Source: Liriodendron chinense
Taxonomy: Eukaryota; Streptophyta; Magnoliopsida; Magnoliales; Magnoliaceae
Direction: 5' to 3'
Length of the DNA: 64,000 bases
NCBI GenBank assembly: GCA_003013855.2
Contig: ML058477.1
Coordinates: 2,480,001 to 2,544,000, forward strand
Shown here: positions 10,151 to 23,407 of the stretch, one piece after another
Layout of the letters: every line of letters starts with the position of its first letter
Numbering within the stretch: position 1 is the stretch's first letter
Program-made: the position numbers and the translations under genes
The notes under the pieces: generated by a model
The model's input: only the letters and a program-made list of their open reading frames with translations
The model's database searches: none
What the model was told of the DNA's origin: nothing

Positions 10151-12168
10151 TGTTAGTGCACTTTTCTGTGGCATACTAGTGCACCTTATTTGTCAATTAC
10201 TTAGGTTAGTGAGTCTAGAGTCGGTTGAGCTTAATGAAGACGAAGACCAAAGACTCAAGACGGACCAGCTGCTTCAACAAAGAAGAAACAGGTAAAAGTG
10301 ATGCCTTGGTGAGCCTCAACCTTGTACCTATCCAAAACCATAAACCTCTAGATGACCATGACCAATAGGCATACCATTAGTCATCTTAGATTGGCCTTAG
10401 GTGTCCCAAAAAACCACCAAAATAATGGCCAAGAGGTTGCATGATCTGTTGCAGAAAATCATGCCTGGCTGGGTGCCCGACCTATAGAGGAATCCGTCCG
10501 GAGAGTTGGCCATATATCTAGATGGTCATCGGGCGCCCGACCCAGTGTTCACCGGGTGCCTGACCAGTGCAAAACATGTCCAGTAGCACAGACCCAATTC
10601 TGGACTGAATTTCGGGCGCCTGACCAAAGTGACCAGTGAAAAGTATGGTCATCGAGCGCCCGACCACACCTTGACCGAGCGCTCGACCAACTCTTTATAT
10701 GTCCAAAGAGAGTTTAAAATTTTAAATTGGACCAGATTTCGGGCACCCGACCCTGCGCGAATCTGCCCGTTATTTGACTGTTGGAGAAAGTTTATAAAAG
10801 CGGGGAGATTCATTTTTAAGGTCAAGAGAGAAGATTTTGAGGAGATAGAAGTCACCATTGCTAAAGACCATTAGAGGCTCTATTCCAAACCCATAGCAAG
10901 TCATTCTCCTTGTGTTTTCATTACAAGTTTAGGCCATTCAATGACATATTGAGAATGGACTTGTTCCCTCTTGATTCCTAGGGTCTTAGACACCTTGACT
11001 ATAGTTAAATCCCTTGTTTAAAAACCACCTAGGAGTCCAAATAGGTGTATTCCTCTAGGAAACCTATTTTCTACCATTTGTAGAGGATTCACCATTCCCT
11101 AGCACCTTGGGCATCTTCAATGGAACATCACATGCAAGGTAACTGATCTTGGAGCTAAAGCCTTGGCAAAGCAGTGGCATCAAAGATCGGGGGAGCACAA
11201 GGAGAGCTGATTCAAGCACGGGAGAGCAAGAAGAAGCAACCTAAAGTGGTGCTACAAAGGGGCTCAATCCGACAAGTAAGGTTGTCTTTGTTAGGAGTCC
11301 ATCCACTCAGTTCCCTATGGGAGTTGAGTGTAGAGTTTGTTTGACAAACTCAAACTAGGGTCGTTTTCCAATCCTTGGCCTGTTTGTCGGCCTAAAGTTT
11401 AGGGACGTTAGCCGTTCCTTGGCCTGTTTGTCGGCCTAAAGACTAGGGGTTGTTTGACACTCCTTGGCTCGTTTACTGGGCCTAAATTTAGGGACATTAG
11501 CCATTCCTTGGTACGTTTGTCAGGCCTAAACAAAGTCTCCAAGGGGGAGCCACCAACATAGGTGCAAACGTGTAGGTTGGGAGGAACCTGTAAACTCCCC
11601 GGTTGGATGGATCCGAGTTAAAACACCTTAGTTGGGAGGAACCAGATTTAAACTCCTCAGTGAATGCCGGTGTGCTCAAAGGGGTTAAGTACTTGAACCG
11701 GGAGTGGAGTAGACAAGTAGTCGAACCACTATACATGCTTGTGTTTGTGATTGTTCTTGAGCACATTTCTCATTATGCATTGTGTTTAATTGGTTAATTA
11801 TTAATGCTTAGTTAGGAATGTATGCTAGGCACTTGATAGGCACATCCACACTCACAAGATGTACTTTCACTTCTCATGTAGACTTGAGTTCTTATTGATC
11901 CATCTCTATGGTCTACATGTGTTGCTTAGACTGGGTTGGTTATTGCATTTATCATTTGCTAGTCTTTTGATTGGACCCACTTAGGCTTGGAAGCCGAAGA
12001 GTTAATCGCTTACTTAGTTTAATTTTCTAAAACTGTTAAGTAGGCTAAAAGAATTTCAAAGGGTCCCAATCACCTCCCCTCTAGGACTTAGCCATAATTC
12101 TAGTTGCTCCTTAAGCTTCCGCACGCGTATGCGTAGGGTGTCGTGTTAGACTACCCGACGTAATTTCA
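10151..12168 (+). repeat. 3' LTR of a copia element, family B (CGGGCGCCCG subfamily)
   Basis: A 2,018-bp LTR from TGTTAGTGCAC to GTAATTTCA. It aligns along its length with LTRs at 46665-48589 and 49691-51654 except in U3, where GACCGGTC units are replaced by CGGGCGCCCGAC-like palindromes (10478-10754). A TATA box, TATAAAA, lies at 10793-10799. The end (GTGTCGTGTTAGACTACC) is shared by all family B LTRs. The flank at 12169 is a foldback MITE, so the element probably inserted into that MITE. Confidence 0.9.
10478..10754. repeat. Cluster of CGGGCGCCCGAC palindromes in copia U3
   Basis: Variants of the self-complementary decamer CGGGCGCCCG occur at about 10471, 10530, 10553, 10614, 10649, 10675 and 10740, some decayed (GAGCGCCCG, GAGCGCTCG). 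They end about 40 bases before the TATA box, the same position held by GACCGGTC units in sister LTRs. Confidence 0.8.
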
Positions 12169-12535
12169 AACCACACCATAAAAACAGTGGTGATTCAACG
12201 CACACCATTAAACCCTTCTTCGGTGCCACAAAAGTTTTGGATGAAGTTATACCTATGTTTTCCCTTCATCCAGGTCTGTGTGACCTTATCAACATGTTGG
12301 ATGGAAAATAAACATGATGGTGGACCCTGATTAGTTTTTAATGGTGAGCATTCAATCACCATTGTTTCTTATGGTGTAGTCCACCTGAGATTTATACCTA
12401 CCTCATTTTTATGCTCATGCCCTAAAATGATCTCAAAAAATGGATGAATGGCGTTGATAAACCACATACATCATGATGAGACCACATAACACCCATTGGT
12501 AGCCACGCCTCTATGAAATATGTGTGGAGAAAATT
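12169..12535. mobile_element. Foldback MITE remnant, left end truncated
   Basis: It contains AACAGTGGTGATTCAA near the left and TCAATCACCATTGTTTC near the right, the inverted arms of the foldback family seen intact at 55465-55874 and 56051-56524. The left outer arm is missing where the copia LTR ends (12168). Confidence 0.7.
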
Positions 12536-12788
12536 TTTACCATTTGTTTCTTTTTTTAGAATTATAGATCATTAATGATAATTAGATCCAGCAACCTTTT
12601 CAATTTTCGTATGTATCTTCATAATAAGTGGACATTTTTATCATTTGAGAAAAATTATGATGAAAGTTAAAGAAAAACTAATGGAAGGTACCCCTTTGAC
12701 AATAACTCAATTAATGAGGTATCTTAATGAAGACCAAGTGTTCCTTTTCTTCTTGTGAATTCTTCTCCTCTTTGCATTGTGAGTTCTC

Positions 12789-13767
12789 ATGGCTACAACT
12801 GCGCCTATCTTCTCTACAATTGCGCCTATGTCTACCTCCTCTACAACTGAGCTTACGTCTTCTCTCTTAGTTGTCAATATCAAAAACTTCATTGTAATTG
12901 AACTCACCTATTGCAACTATTTAGTATGGAAATCTCTTTTCATTCCTGTTCTTAAAAGTTTTAATGTTCTCGGGCATGTCGACGATTCTCTCTCATGCCC
13001 ACCCCTATTTCTTCATGATTCTTCTGATGCCTCATCTACACCCACTACTTCTCCTACTCCTGACTACTTGGCCTGGATTCAACGTGATACGATCATCTTA
13101 TCATGGATAAATGCTACTCTTTCTCTTGAGATTCTTGAGTCTATACTCAGTTCCTCCAACACATCTGCTCGAAGTTCATAGGTTGCCATAAAATAGATAT
13201 TTCTAGACCATGCTTCTTCCTGCCATCTTTAATTGAAGTTGCAACTTCAAACTTTCAAAAAGGGGTCACTCTCGATGACTTCCTATCTTCAAAAGATGAA
13301 GTCTACAAGCGATTCCCTTCATGCTATTGGTCACGGTGTCACTGACATTGATCTCGTTCTTCACGTTCTTATGGACCTTCCATATGACTATGAAGGATTT
13401 GTCATTGCAATTACGACATGACCACCTCTTCCTTTCTTTTTTTTTTGAAGAGTTTCATCCTCTTCTTCTGAATCAAGAGTTACGTCTTCAACAGATCCAT
13501 CAATCAGCCGATTCCGATCCTTCTAGTACCTTGTTCTCATCTCGTGGTGGACATGGCAACAACAATCATGGCCATGGGTATTAAAGGGGGTGTGGTTGTG
13601 GATGTGGTTCACATGCTTCATTAGAGTCAATGACTTCCACTACTCATGCTATGCCTTCTTCTGTGGGCAACAATAATGTCTATGACATCCTTGGTTTGTC
13701 GCCAAGTGTTACTTCATCTATTAAATGCCAGATATACAATAAATTTAATCACTCCACCTTGCCATGT
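12789..13767 (+). pseudogene. Copia gag relic (5' part)
   Basis: Frames at 12789-13181 and 13233-13421 read like copia gag: NYLVWKSLFIPVLKSF near the start and then the UBN2-type segment with LVLHVLMDLPYDYEGFV. Stops and shifts separate them, for example after 13178. The zinc-knuckle region begins (CQIYNKFNHSTLPC, about 13725-13767) and is cut by the solo LTR at 13768; it resumes with HQHFNYSFTLED from about 15042. No LTR or primer site was recognised upstream; 12536-12788 holds nothing identifiable. Confidence 0.75.
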
Positions 13768-15037
13768 TGTTCGCTTGCCTCAAGCGCAAGGCTACGATGT
13801 AGTAATAACTCAATCGTGAGACCGAGATCGATCCACAGGGAAAAGGTAAACTAATTCAGATTATTCTAATAACTTAAATCTAGACAGATTTGAAATTTCA
13901 GAGTTTAAGAACTAAGATTAAAACAGAAAAATAAATAGAAAAAATCTGAGAATTAAAAGAAAAACTAGAGCACCAAGGATCCACTTGTAGTAGATCAATG
14001 CTAATCCATTCATCTAAGCACAAACACAGTTAGAATCAAAGTCCTATCTCTCATCTAATTGGAAGATATTGCATTCAACACAAACAGTTCCACTTAAATC
14101 TAGAAAATCAGATTTCTAGTTCTAATGAAGTATGTAGAACTTGAACTTGTAGCCTTCGAAGTAACAGCCATACCAGGAGATCATGGCATGCTCTAGGGTT
14201 ACTACAATTAAATTTTAATCAAATCAACATGGCAATCTCAGAGAATTGCAAGGAACTCATATTTGGAGTACACAAACTCTCACAAAATTCTAAAAATCCA
14301 AACTTTATTCAAACTAGAACTTGAAAATCCAAAATTAAGTAAAGTGTACTTGAATAAATGAATTAAACATTGAAACTAACTACAAACTTCTCCTCTTAGC
14401 CCTAATTAAGAGGTTAACATTCTAGCCAAGCATTGCCATACTTGAACTAGAATTGAAAAAAACACTACTACAAAGCATAGAAAATAAAAAAAACTGAAGC
14501 CGGAGGAGTTATAGATGCTCCATGATGATCCTCTTTACCTCCCATGACTGTAGATCTCTTCTAAGATGAGTTTAGATGAACCTCTAGGTGTCCTTTTATA
14601 GCATTCACACGCCACCACCATAAAAAGTTCTAGAATTGCGTAAGAAGTTGCACAACAAAATTCAGAGCCAAAATCAGAAACTTTTGAATTCTGGACGTGG
14701 TCGACTGGTCATGACCGGTCAGACTAACCTGGGTTAGGTCCAGGGAGTTCTAGAGGGGGCAGCAAGGTGGGTCAACCTGTCAGCCAATTGGTCACCTGAA
14801 TCTGATTTTTCTTTCTTTCTTCTTTCTCTTCTCTCCTTACTTCTTCTCTCCATCTCTTGGCTCAGCTTCTAATGTCTTCAACATGCTTTAAGAGGTGTCT
14901 TTTAACATCAAATTAGTGAAGTCACTCTCTCATTCCTACAATCACAAAGTCATGCATTAGATAAGTCTTTAAATATAGAAATCATGCATAATGAGTGATG
15001 AAATGGGGTTAGAGTATGCATAATTCAGAGCTCAACA
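13768..15037 (-). repeat. Solo Athila-type LTR inserted in copia gag
   Basis: 1,270 bp bounded by TGTTCGC and CTCAACA, the reverse complement of the Athila LTR ends. Inner landmarks match too: TCTTAGCCCTAATTAAGAGG near 14395 and a reversed TATA at 14594-14600. Flanks CATGT (13763-13767) and CATGC (15038-15042) look like a 5-bp target duplication with one mutation. Only one decayed GACCGGTC pair remains (about 14702-14728). Confidence 0.88.
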
Positions 15038-18000
15038 CATGCCATCAACACTTTAATTACTCCTTCACTTTGGAGGACATTCCCAAGTCCTTCGCTTTAA
15101 TGTAACTTTCGGACATGGTGGATCGTTCTTGGTATCCTGACACTGGTGCCTCCTCTCACATGATGTCCCATGAAGCTGATCTCCTCGTCAAGCATCCATA
15201 TATAGGGACAGATCATATATTTTTTGGCAATGGTGATCTCTTACCCATCTCCTTTATGGGTCATTCTACTCTTACAACTCCATCTTCTCTATTCAAAGTG
15301 AACAATGTTCTTATTGTCCCCGCTTTAAAGAAAAAATTTACTCTTTGTCCATCAATTCTACAAGGACAATAATTGTTCATTTATTTTTGACAAGTCTAGT
15401 TTCTCTGTAAAGGATCTAAAGTTGAAGAAGGTCGTTCTATGGTGCAATAACTTGGGCTCTCTATACCCACTTCCACCATCTGTCACTTCTGTCAGATTGT
15501 CATCTCAGGCTCTTTCTGCTATAAGAATCAATTTAGACATTTAGCATCTTCGGCTAGGTCATCTGGGCTCGGCTATTCTATCTAATCTTTTGAAAAATAA
15601 ATTTATTATTGCTTTTACTTCTAAGTTGTCGTCGTCCGTCTATAATGCTTGCCAACTTGGCAAACACTTAAGATTACCATTTAATAATAGTGATTCTTGC
15701 ACATTTTCTCCGTTTTCTTTAGTCCATTCTGATGTATGGCAATCCTTAGTTAAATCTACATCTAGATTTAGATATTATGTTATTATCTTAAATGATTTTA
15801 CCAGATTTACTTTGGGTTTTTCCATTTGTCTCAAATTCGAAGTGTTTGTCAAATTTCGTATTTTTTAAAAGTTCGTGGAACTACTTTTTTTTACTAAGAT
15901 TCATGCATTCCAATTTGATGGTGGTGGAGAATTTTTGAACGGTAGTTTCCAACATTTGTTTCAAGAGTGTGGGATTCATCATCGCATTTCGTGACCCCAC
16001 ACTCAACCAAATGGGCTAGCGGAGAGAAAACATTGCATGATTGCTGCAATGATTTGTTCACTCCCTTTTCAGGAAAATTTACCCTCCTCATTTTGGGTTA
16101 AGGCACTTAATTTCGCTATTTATATTAGTATCATCTTGCCCTCTTGCACGCTGATGATAAAAGCCCCCTTTAACCTTTATATAATGCAACTCTCAATTTT
16201 TCTCATTTACATGTCTTAGGTTGTCTCTACCACTCGAATCTCTCCTCCATTGCATGTCATTAGTTGGCTCCTCAAAGTCTACCATGCATTTTCATTGGGT
16301 TTTCTAACAATTTTAAAGGTTTTCAATGCTTGCACCCTTCCACTAATAAAGTATTCTTATCACGTCATGTTGTTTTTTACGAGAATGTTTTTCCATTTGT
16401 TAATTTATCTCTAACTAACAAATTTCTCTCTAATCCATCTGATTAAGGGTCAAGATTTGATTTTGGCCACCGAATACGTCATTCTGCTACTGTGTCACCC
16501 TCTGATCATGGGACTCAAACTTTTGTTTCTCCTTCTCTTCCAATGCCAGAATTTTCTCTATCATTTACTCTAGACGTATCTTCTTCTTCAATCCCAAACC
16601 CTACAATCGATTCGATTGGATTTGCTACAGCCGATTTTGCTTCTTCACCTAAATCGCTATCTTGTAATTCCCGTTCGATACCAACTTGCTCTACATCCCT
16701 GTTGTGGATTCATCTCCATAACTAATCCTGATCCGTTCGTCTCTCCAGTTGTCATGCGTTCTCCTACTCGAATTTTTGAATCAGTTCTGAATTCATCTTC
16801 TCTTACCATGCGGTCTACTACTTCGTCAAGATCTTCTCCAAATGCAATTTCTATTGTGTATGAGAATTTTTCACCGCGTCGAATAACAAATTTTCTTCCT
16901 TCTTCCTCTCTCCTCCAAAAATTTCTCTAGATTGCATGCGTCTTCAACACATTCAAGTCCCCTTTTCGCCAAGTCCTTTGTCTCTGGGCTCTACATCTAC
17001 TCCGACCCAACTTAGCTCACCAATAGCCTAGTCCATTCATCCGATCTAGCCCAAATTGCTATGCCCATAGGCCTAGTTCTTCCACAAGCCCAGTCTCAAC
17101 TTCCAATTATTGCTGATGTTCTCACCTCTTCCGCAGGCCCATCCTCCTCTCATGGTCCCTCTCATCTGATGGTGACTCATACCATGATTGGTATTAGGAA
17201 GCCTCGTGTTCTACCCTCTCTTTCTACTTCCACAAATTCCACCGCAAGTGTGTCACTGACCCACAAGAACCCACTTCCTTTTTGCAGGCTATTAAAGACC
17301 CAAATTGGAAAGAAGCTATGACAAATGAATATAATGATCTCTTACAAAATCAAACATGAGATTTAGTCCCACCTTCCATGACTCAAAATGTCATTGGCTG
17401 TAAGTGGGCATTCAATGTTAAACTTAGCACTAACGGTCAACTTGAACGATATAAAGCCCGTGTCGTTGCTCAAGGTTACAGACAACAACAGGGTGTTGAT
17501 TTTGATAAGGTATTCAATCCCGTTGTCAAACGAACCATTATTCGGATGGTGATCTCGCTTACCCTCATGTGATCCTGTCCGATCAAACAATTCGACATTA
17601 AAAGTGCCTTCTTGCATGGGAATCTTGATGAAGAGGTATTTATGTGACAACCACCATGGTTCGTACATCCTGATCAGCCTGATTATGTTTGTCATCTTCA
17701 GTGTGCTCTTTATGGGTTGAAGCAAGCTCCTCATGCGTGGTTCTAATGCTTTATAGCTATTTGTTAAGTCTTGGGTTCATTTGCAGTAAGGGAGATCCTT
17801 CCATGTTCATACTTTCCTCTTCTACTAAGATGGTGGTCTTATTCCTATAAACGTGGACGATATTATTCTCACTGGTAGTTCTTACCTTTTTATCTCCTCT
17901 ATAATTCACCAACTGCCGTCTGAATTTTCAATGAAGGATATGGGTCCCTTACATTATTTTCTTGGTATCAAAGCTTGAAATATATCTAATGGACTACTTT

Positions 18001-18766
18001 TGTCCCAAGAAAAGTATGTTAAAGAAGTGTTAGTTCGCAGTTGCATGGATTCTTCAAAACTAGTTGCCACTCCTATTGCCACCAATATACATTTTTTACT
18101 CATGATGGTGATCTTCTTAAGGATTCGATCGCCTATCATTAGATTGTCAGCAGTCTTCAATATCTGACTTTCACTCGACTTGACATTGCCTATGCAATCA
18201 ATGTGGTCTCTCAGTTTATGCAAGCTCCCAGAGAGCCCACATCTTCAAGCAGTCAAGCGCATCTTACGTTATCTCAAAGGAACCTTTGATCATGGTCTTC
18301 TTATTCACAAGTGTTCTGATGTTTCTCTACGCACTTATTCCGATGCTAACTGGGCTATTGTCTAAATACACGATGTTCCATGGCTGGTTTTTGCATCTTT
18401 CTTGGAAAAAAATAGTCTTGTAGTTTAAAAAAAACAACCAACTGTCTCGCGATCTAGTGTTGAATTTGAGTATTGTGGTCTGCACACACACAAAAAAAAA
18501 AAAGACAACCAAATGTTATCGCAACCTATCTGACTACAAATTATGTTTTCAATGCGCGCACGAAGCATATTGAAATTGACTTTCATTTTGTTCGAGAAAA
18601 AGGTGGCTATTGGTGATCTTCTGGTTCATTATGTTCGTACTAGAGGCAAACTTATCATTATCTTTATCAAAGGGTTGTCTTCCTCTCGATTTAAAATTTT
18701 CAAGTCCAATCTCAATATTTGTGTTTCGCTTGAAGGGGATTATAGAATATTAAGAATATTCTTGTA
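15038..18766 (+). pseudogene. Copia pol relic: protease, integrase, reverse transcriptase, RNase H
   Basis: Domain remains in the correct copia order, spread over several frames. Protease has WYPDTGASSHM at about 15127. The gag-pre-integrase and integrase region has HLGSAILSNLL near 15560, then GGGEFLNGSFQHLFQECG near 15919 and LAERKHCMIAAM near 16015. Reverse transcriptase starts at about 17320 with VIGCKWAFNVKLSTNGQLER, then IKSAFLHGNLDEEV near 17600. The active-site tetrad near 17849 reads NVDD instead of the usual YVDD. RNase H ends with EKVAIGDLLVHYVRT-like text at about 18600, and a purine run GAAGGGGA ends at 18740. At least ten stops or shifts interrupt it, so it encodes nothing functional. 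It is in the order PR-INT-RT-RH, which defines Ty1/copia. Confidence 0.88.
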
Positions 18767-21700
18767 ATATTCTAGTATAAGAGGACCTTTGTGTAATGTT
18801 ACATACATTTATACAAATATACAAGCCAAATCTTAATTAATGTACGGTATTCAATTCTCTTCTGTTGATACACCCACACCTTGGGAATCGATACCAAGAG
18901 CTCAAGTGTTGAAACGAGGTTATCTTCACTCAGTCTCCCACTTGAGCTATGGATCTGGGTGACGAAAGGCTCATATTCCACACACTTGTTCCACCACGTG
19001 TGCTGCATGCGGATGGGCAGGGTCCCAAGCAACCCCTAATCAGTTATAAGAATTTTCTAACGCATCTGATTATAGGGCCATCAGCCATCTATGGTGGGCC
19101 CCACTATTAAGGCAATGTAAATTAGCTCCACATATGCCACGTGTAGGGCGTCAGAGATAGAGAGAAGGAGAGTTCATTAAAACAGTTTTTGTCCTATGCT
19201 TTAGTGGGGCCACCAAGTAACATGAACTGGAGCGCACTTTCTCGTGATAAAATAGACACTACTTGGAAAAGGCAGATGCTTGCCTCTGCCAATTTTTCTG
19301 AGAAATCATTTTTTTATCTGTTCGGGTAATTTCTTTGATAGCTTTTGGGAGTCGGAACCCTACGCCAAATGTTGAGTCGTTTTTACGAAAGAGACTGCCT
19401 CCTTTTGACCTCTTCTTTTTCACCCTTTCTCAAGCAACCCAAACACCCAACTTTTCAAATTTTACAATATTTTCTTTTCATTTTTCTAATATACGAATAT
19501 AGCACAACCACAAATTATCTCACACAAAATCAAACAAAACCCAGGAAATAAAAAAGAAAAAAAATATATACTAAGGACTGACTATAATAATGAAATTTCA
19601 TAAAATAACAATAATAGTGGTGCAATGTTACACGTGTCATACATGGGACAGTTGGGAACCCTTCATTTTTACGTTGTCAAGCAGTGAAAAATGCAGCATG
19701 TGGGCCGGATGGGAACCCTTCTTTCTACATCTTCAAGCAGTGAAGTCAAAGTGGCCATATTCTAAAAGCCATACCCACGTGAGTGTTACAGTTGTGATCA
19801 TTTGATGGGCCGTGGATGTGTTTCTGTATTTGGTAAGAGGAAAAAGAAAACATCTTTCTTTAGAGACTGTTTGATCGAGAGAATCCAGAAAGAAGGAAAG
19901 GAAAATGAGGCACTTTTTTTTTTTTTTTTGTTTGTTATGTGATGGGATATTTTATTATCTTTAGACAGAAAAACCCCAGTAGATTCCATATAGCATTATA
20001 TATTATATGTTTCCATAGTCAATTTCCCTAACACAAGGTATGATATCAACATTGTTATCGGAAAATGAGATTTCCTATTGCCATCTAAAATAGATTTTCA
20101 AATAAGGAATCTTTAGTTCAATTGTGTTATGGGATCTTTAAGAGTTCATTATTGAGATCAATATTTTTATTATTATTTATATTGTGAAAAAAAAAGTAAA
20201 TTTTTTAAAGTAATTATTAGCCTTATTTATAGGTAATATTCTCTTGTACAAGACATAGAGTCGGATTTGTCTAATAACTTCGATCATTCTTTATGCTAGA
20301 AAACAACCGTTTAAAGTGGAATCCATAATTGTACTAATCATTACATTTACTTATGTCTACACCTTAAGGATATTTAGATTTATGCGTAATTGTGTCATTG
20401 ATAAGCACATGAAATTTGTTAACCCCTTGGACAAGTTGTCTAAGACATGACCGTTAAAGCATATTGTCTATTTCTACTTAAGATATAGAGCTCCTTGTTA
20501 ATGGCATTTTATAGTTTCAATGCATATGAAGAGCATTCTTATATGTACACATACATAACATGTTCTAATGTGTCTCGATTATCTAAGTTTAAGCATCCCA
20601 CATGTGCTTGAGTGCCACCATAAATCTTGAAACACACAAAAAAATGTGGCAATGTGTCCATGTCCCACCATCCATGTTAAGCTCCCTAAATGTACCATAA
20701 TCCTTTCTTTCTCATTATTTCAAATTGACAAACAAGGCATGGAACAACTAGTCATAAGAGCATATTCATGAAGAGCTAGTCACAACATACAACATTGTGG
20801 AGAAACAATTATGCCAACAACATGTCTATATAATAGCTTGTCACCACAAAACTTGGCTTGAATCCAAACAGCCCTCTCAAATTCCACCAATCCAAATAAG
20901 ATCAACGCTTGGGGGAGTTAGTTGATGCTCTAATAGGGCACTCAAAAATTGCATACATGGAAAACATCAAACTGACTAGATTATGGAATCTACTGTAGCT
21001 AAGTCACGGTTCAAAATCACATGAGAAAATATTAACCTCTGATTTGCAAACACTCATTTTCTTGTTTAGGATAATTGAATATATATTTTAAAAATTTTTA
21101 CCGTCTAGAAATGTCATTGTTGGTAAATTCGAACCCTCCCATGTGACTCTTTGCCAAAAATGTCATGTTGGGTGCACGTACTAGAAACTCGATGTTTCTT
21201 CTCTTGAAAGAATGGAATCACAGCTTACTCCACCCTCAGCATATAAGGGGTTTATACAACAAAGTGAGTGACCAACCAATGTATGGAGTGAAAGCAAGAG
21301 GCTTCCTAGAAAGAAACGTAAGCCAAGTTCCTCCGATCCAGAATGACTACTATGTCACTAACCCTCTCAATTGCAATCCTTTCATTTAATCAAGTGGTAT
21401 TACAATCATTGTTGTCGTCATCATCATTTAAACCTTATATCCTAAATAATTGGGCTAGTCTACCTGGATCATGTTCTTCCATTCTACTCTATCAAGGGCC
21501 ATAACTTCAATTAAATAGTAAGTTATTAATTCTTTTCTTACTATCTTCGTCCACACCCTTTTGGGTATTGTTTTTCCCTAAGCCTTTGACTTGTATTAAC
21601 TTACTCTTAATTAGTATAGTTCTTAGAATGCGTTGCACTCATCTAAGTCTATTTTCCTTCATATTATTACCTATTGGTGCTATTCCCAAGTTCTTTCAAA

Positions 21701-22297
21701 TACATCCATTTCTAATTCTATATATCATTCTCAAGTCTAGTCATTTATCTATCTCAACATCCTCATTTTAGCTACACTCATCCCATAAAATTATTGCAAC
21801 ATTCTATCCCATAAAGCATAGTTGTTCTTATGGCTTTCTTATAAAAAATTTCTTTCAGTTTGAATGGTATATGCATGTCAATGGCATAAAAACTTTATAG
21901 GAACATTTACATTTCTTCCACCTTACTTGAATTTTATGGGCAACATTTTTCTCAATCTCTCATCTCTCATGAAACCGTATTACAATCTGCAGTAATATTT
22001 TAAGGCATAATGTTTAACAAATGGGGAGTTCTTTGATAACCTGGCAATGTATGATGCTTGACATGCACTTAGGAAAGAAATTGTACATGGGGAAGATATA
22101 ACTCCACTAAAGTGACTAAATGTGCATCCGTTGCTGAGACATAGCTCTAAAAATCAGATTGCATGAACAACTCTAAGCCTTCATTACACTTGTTTGTTGA
22201 ACTAAGGCCAATAGATGTTTTTACTTTTTATATGTTGAATAAAAGTTCAACCATTTGATACTCGATAAGCAAATAGGCCTAATTTTTTGTTCATGAT
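18767..22297. other. Unassigned intergenic DNA
   Basis: AT-rich sequence with homopolymer runs and no ORF resembling a known family. 18740-19020 may include a decayed short copia LTR beginning after the purine run at 18733-18740, but the partner LTR was not found. The LINE tail at 21405-21840 is annotated separately. I see no RNA gene. Confidence 0.6.
21405..21840 (-). mobile_element. RTE-type LINE, 3' terminal fragment
   Basis: On the minus strand, ALDRVEWKNMIQVD (about 21457-21499) followed by PNYLGYKV resembles the C-terminal end of plant RTE-clade reverse transcriptases. It ends with ATGATGATGACGACAAC, the short trinucleotide tail usual for RTE insertions. The rest of the frame is broken, and the element is 5'-truncated as LINE copies often are. 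Confidence 0.7.
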
Positions 22298-23407
22298 TGT
22301 TAATGTCAGATTTTGTAACAGGATCCTCCGGACGTTCACCTTCTCTCCAACAGAGATTTCCTCCGCCAAACCTGAAAGAAAACAGACAGCAACTAAGGGT
22401 GGCTGGGGTCCAGCCGTTAGCCCTCCGATGCTTAAGTCAGGCCAAAGCAAGAAGAAGAGTAGCCAGGCAAAACGGGACAAAGATTGAATATTGTGTGTAC
22501 CTTCCCCTTAATGGAGTCATCCTTTTATATAGATCTGAAGCGATTCAATCTGTTACGCAAGATATCGAGATCCCGCTGATCTCGTGTACGATACTGAGAT
22601 CTTGCTGATTTCGTGGGATAAGATCCTCATCTTTAGAGACGAGATCCAACCCAATGACTTATTTCGGCAATCACGTTCCCTGATGGCAATCCCTTGAGAT
22701 CCGGAACCACCAGAAAAGATAAGCCCAAAAACCGACCTATACGGGCTGCCGGTAGGCGTAGTAATAGCCCTGATCGCTCATGTAGAACTGAAAACCGTAG
22801 TTGGAGTCATATCCAGCGAAAAGGAAGGAGACGTCGACAAGACGGAAACCACCGATCTGGGTGTAGCCCTGCCTGGCATCGCAGAGGGATTGGACAAGCT
22901 GCTCGACGGGAATCGGGTGCTGGTACTGAAGGTTAAGAGATGTAGCTGCAGAAAAGCTATTCACATGTTGGAACATGGTCGCGAGTCCAAGTGCTCGCTC
23001 ATTTTGACGTAACACCTTTCAACGACTTGTGAGAAGGTCTGCTCGCGGTTTCAAGGAGGGAATCTTTGCTTTGCTTTATCTGACCATCGACTATGGGAGC
23101 TCGAAACCTTGCGAATAGGTGCTCCGTATTTATCCATCCTACGACTCTCGAGCATATGATATCGAGAGTCGGATGGGCATCCCGCACTTTTCCAATCTGT
23201 GGCTTGTGATCAGATGATCTCGAGAGTCGGATGGGTACTTCCGTATTTACCCGATCTGCGACTCTCGCTCAGATGTTCTCGAGAGTCGGATGGGTACTTC
23301 CGTATTTACCCGATCTGCGACTCTCGCTCAGATGTTCTCGAGAGTCGAATGGGCGTCCGTGTACAATCTTAACAGCTGAGTTGATCTCCCTTATTTTGCC
23401 TATAACA
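22298..23407 (-). repeat. 3' LTR of the Tat element (left copy)
   Basis: 1,110 bp; on the plus strand it starts TGTTAATGTCAG and ends GCCTATAACA. It holds a TATA-like TATATAAAAGG (minus strand, about 22522-22532), the proteasome-like segment (22773-22925), and a 5-fold set of CGACTCTCG/CGAGAGTCG inverted motifs at about 23140-23350. Confidence 0.93.
22737..23015 (-). pseudogene. Proteasome alpha-4 (PAC1)-like fragment carried in the Tat LTR
   Basis: A 92-codon open frame, minus strand. Codons 31-81 (22925 down to 22773) contain PIPVEQLVQSLCD, QGYTQIGG, SFLFAGYD, YGFQFYMSD. These match the central region of the plant 20S proteasome subunit alpha type-4 (PAC1, about 250 residues), where this segment is highly conserved. 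The flanking codons (1-30 and 82-92) are not recognisably proteasome. The frame runs in the same direction as the retrotransposon and lies in U3, upstream of the TATA-like box. It lacks the N-terminal helix and most of the fold, so it cannot act as a subunit. Likely a captured host gene fragment; a chance match is very unlikely given the run of identities. Confidence 0.78.
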
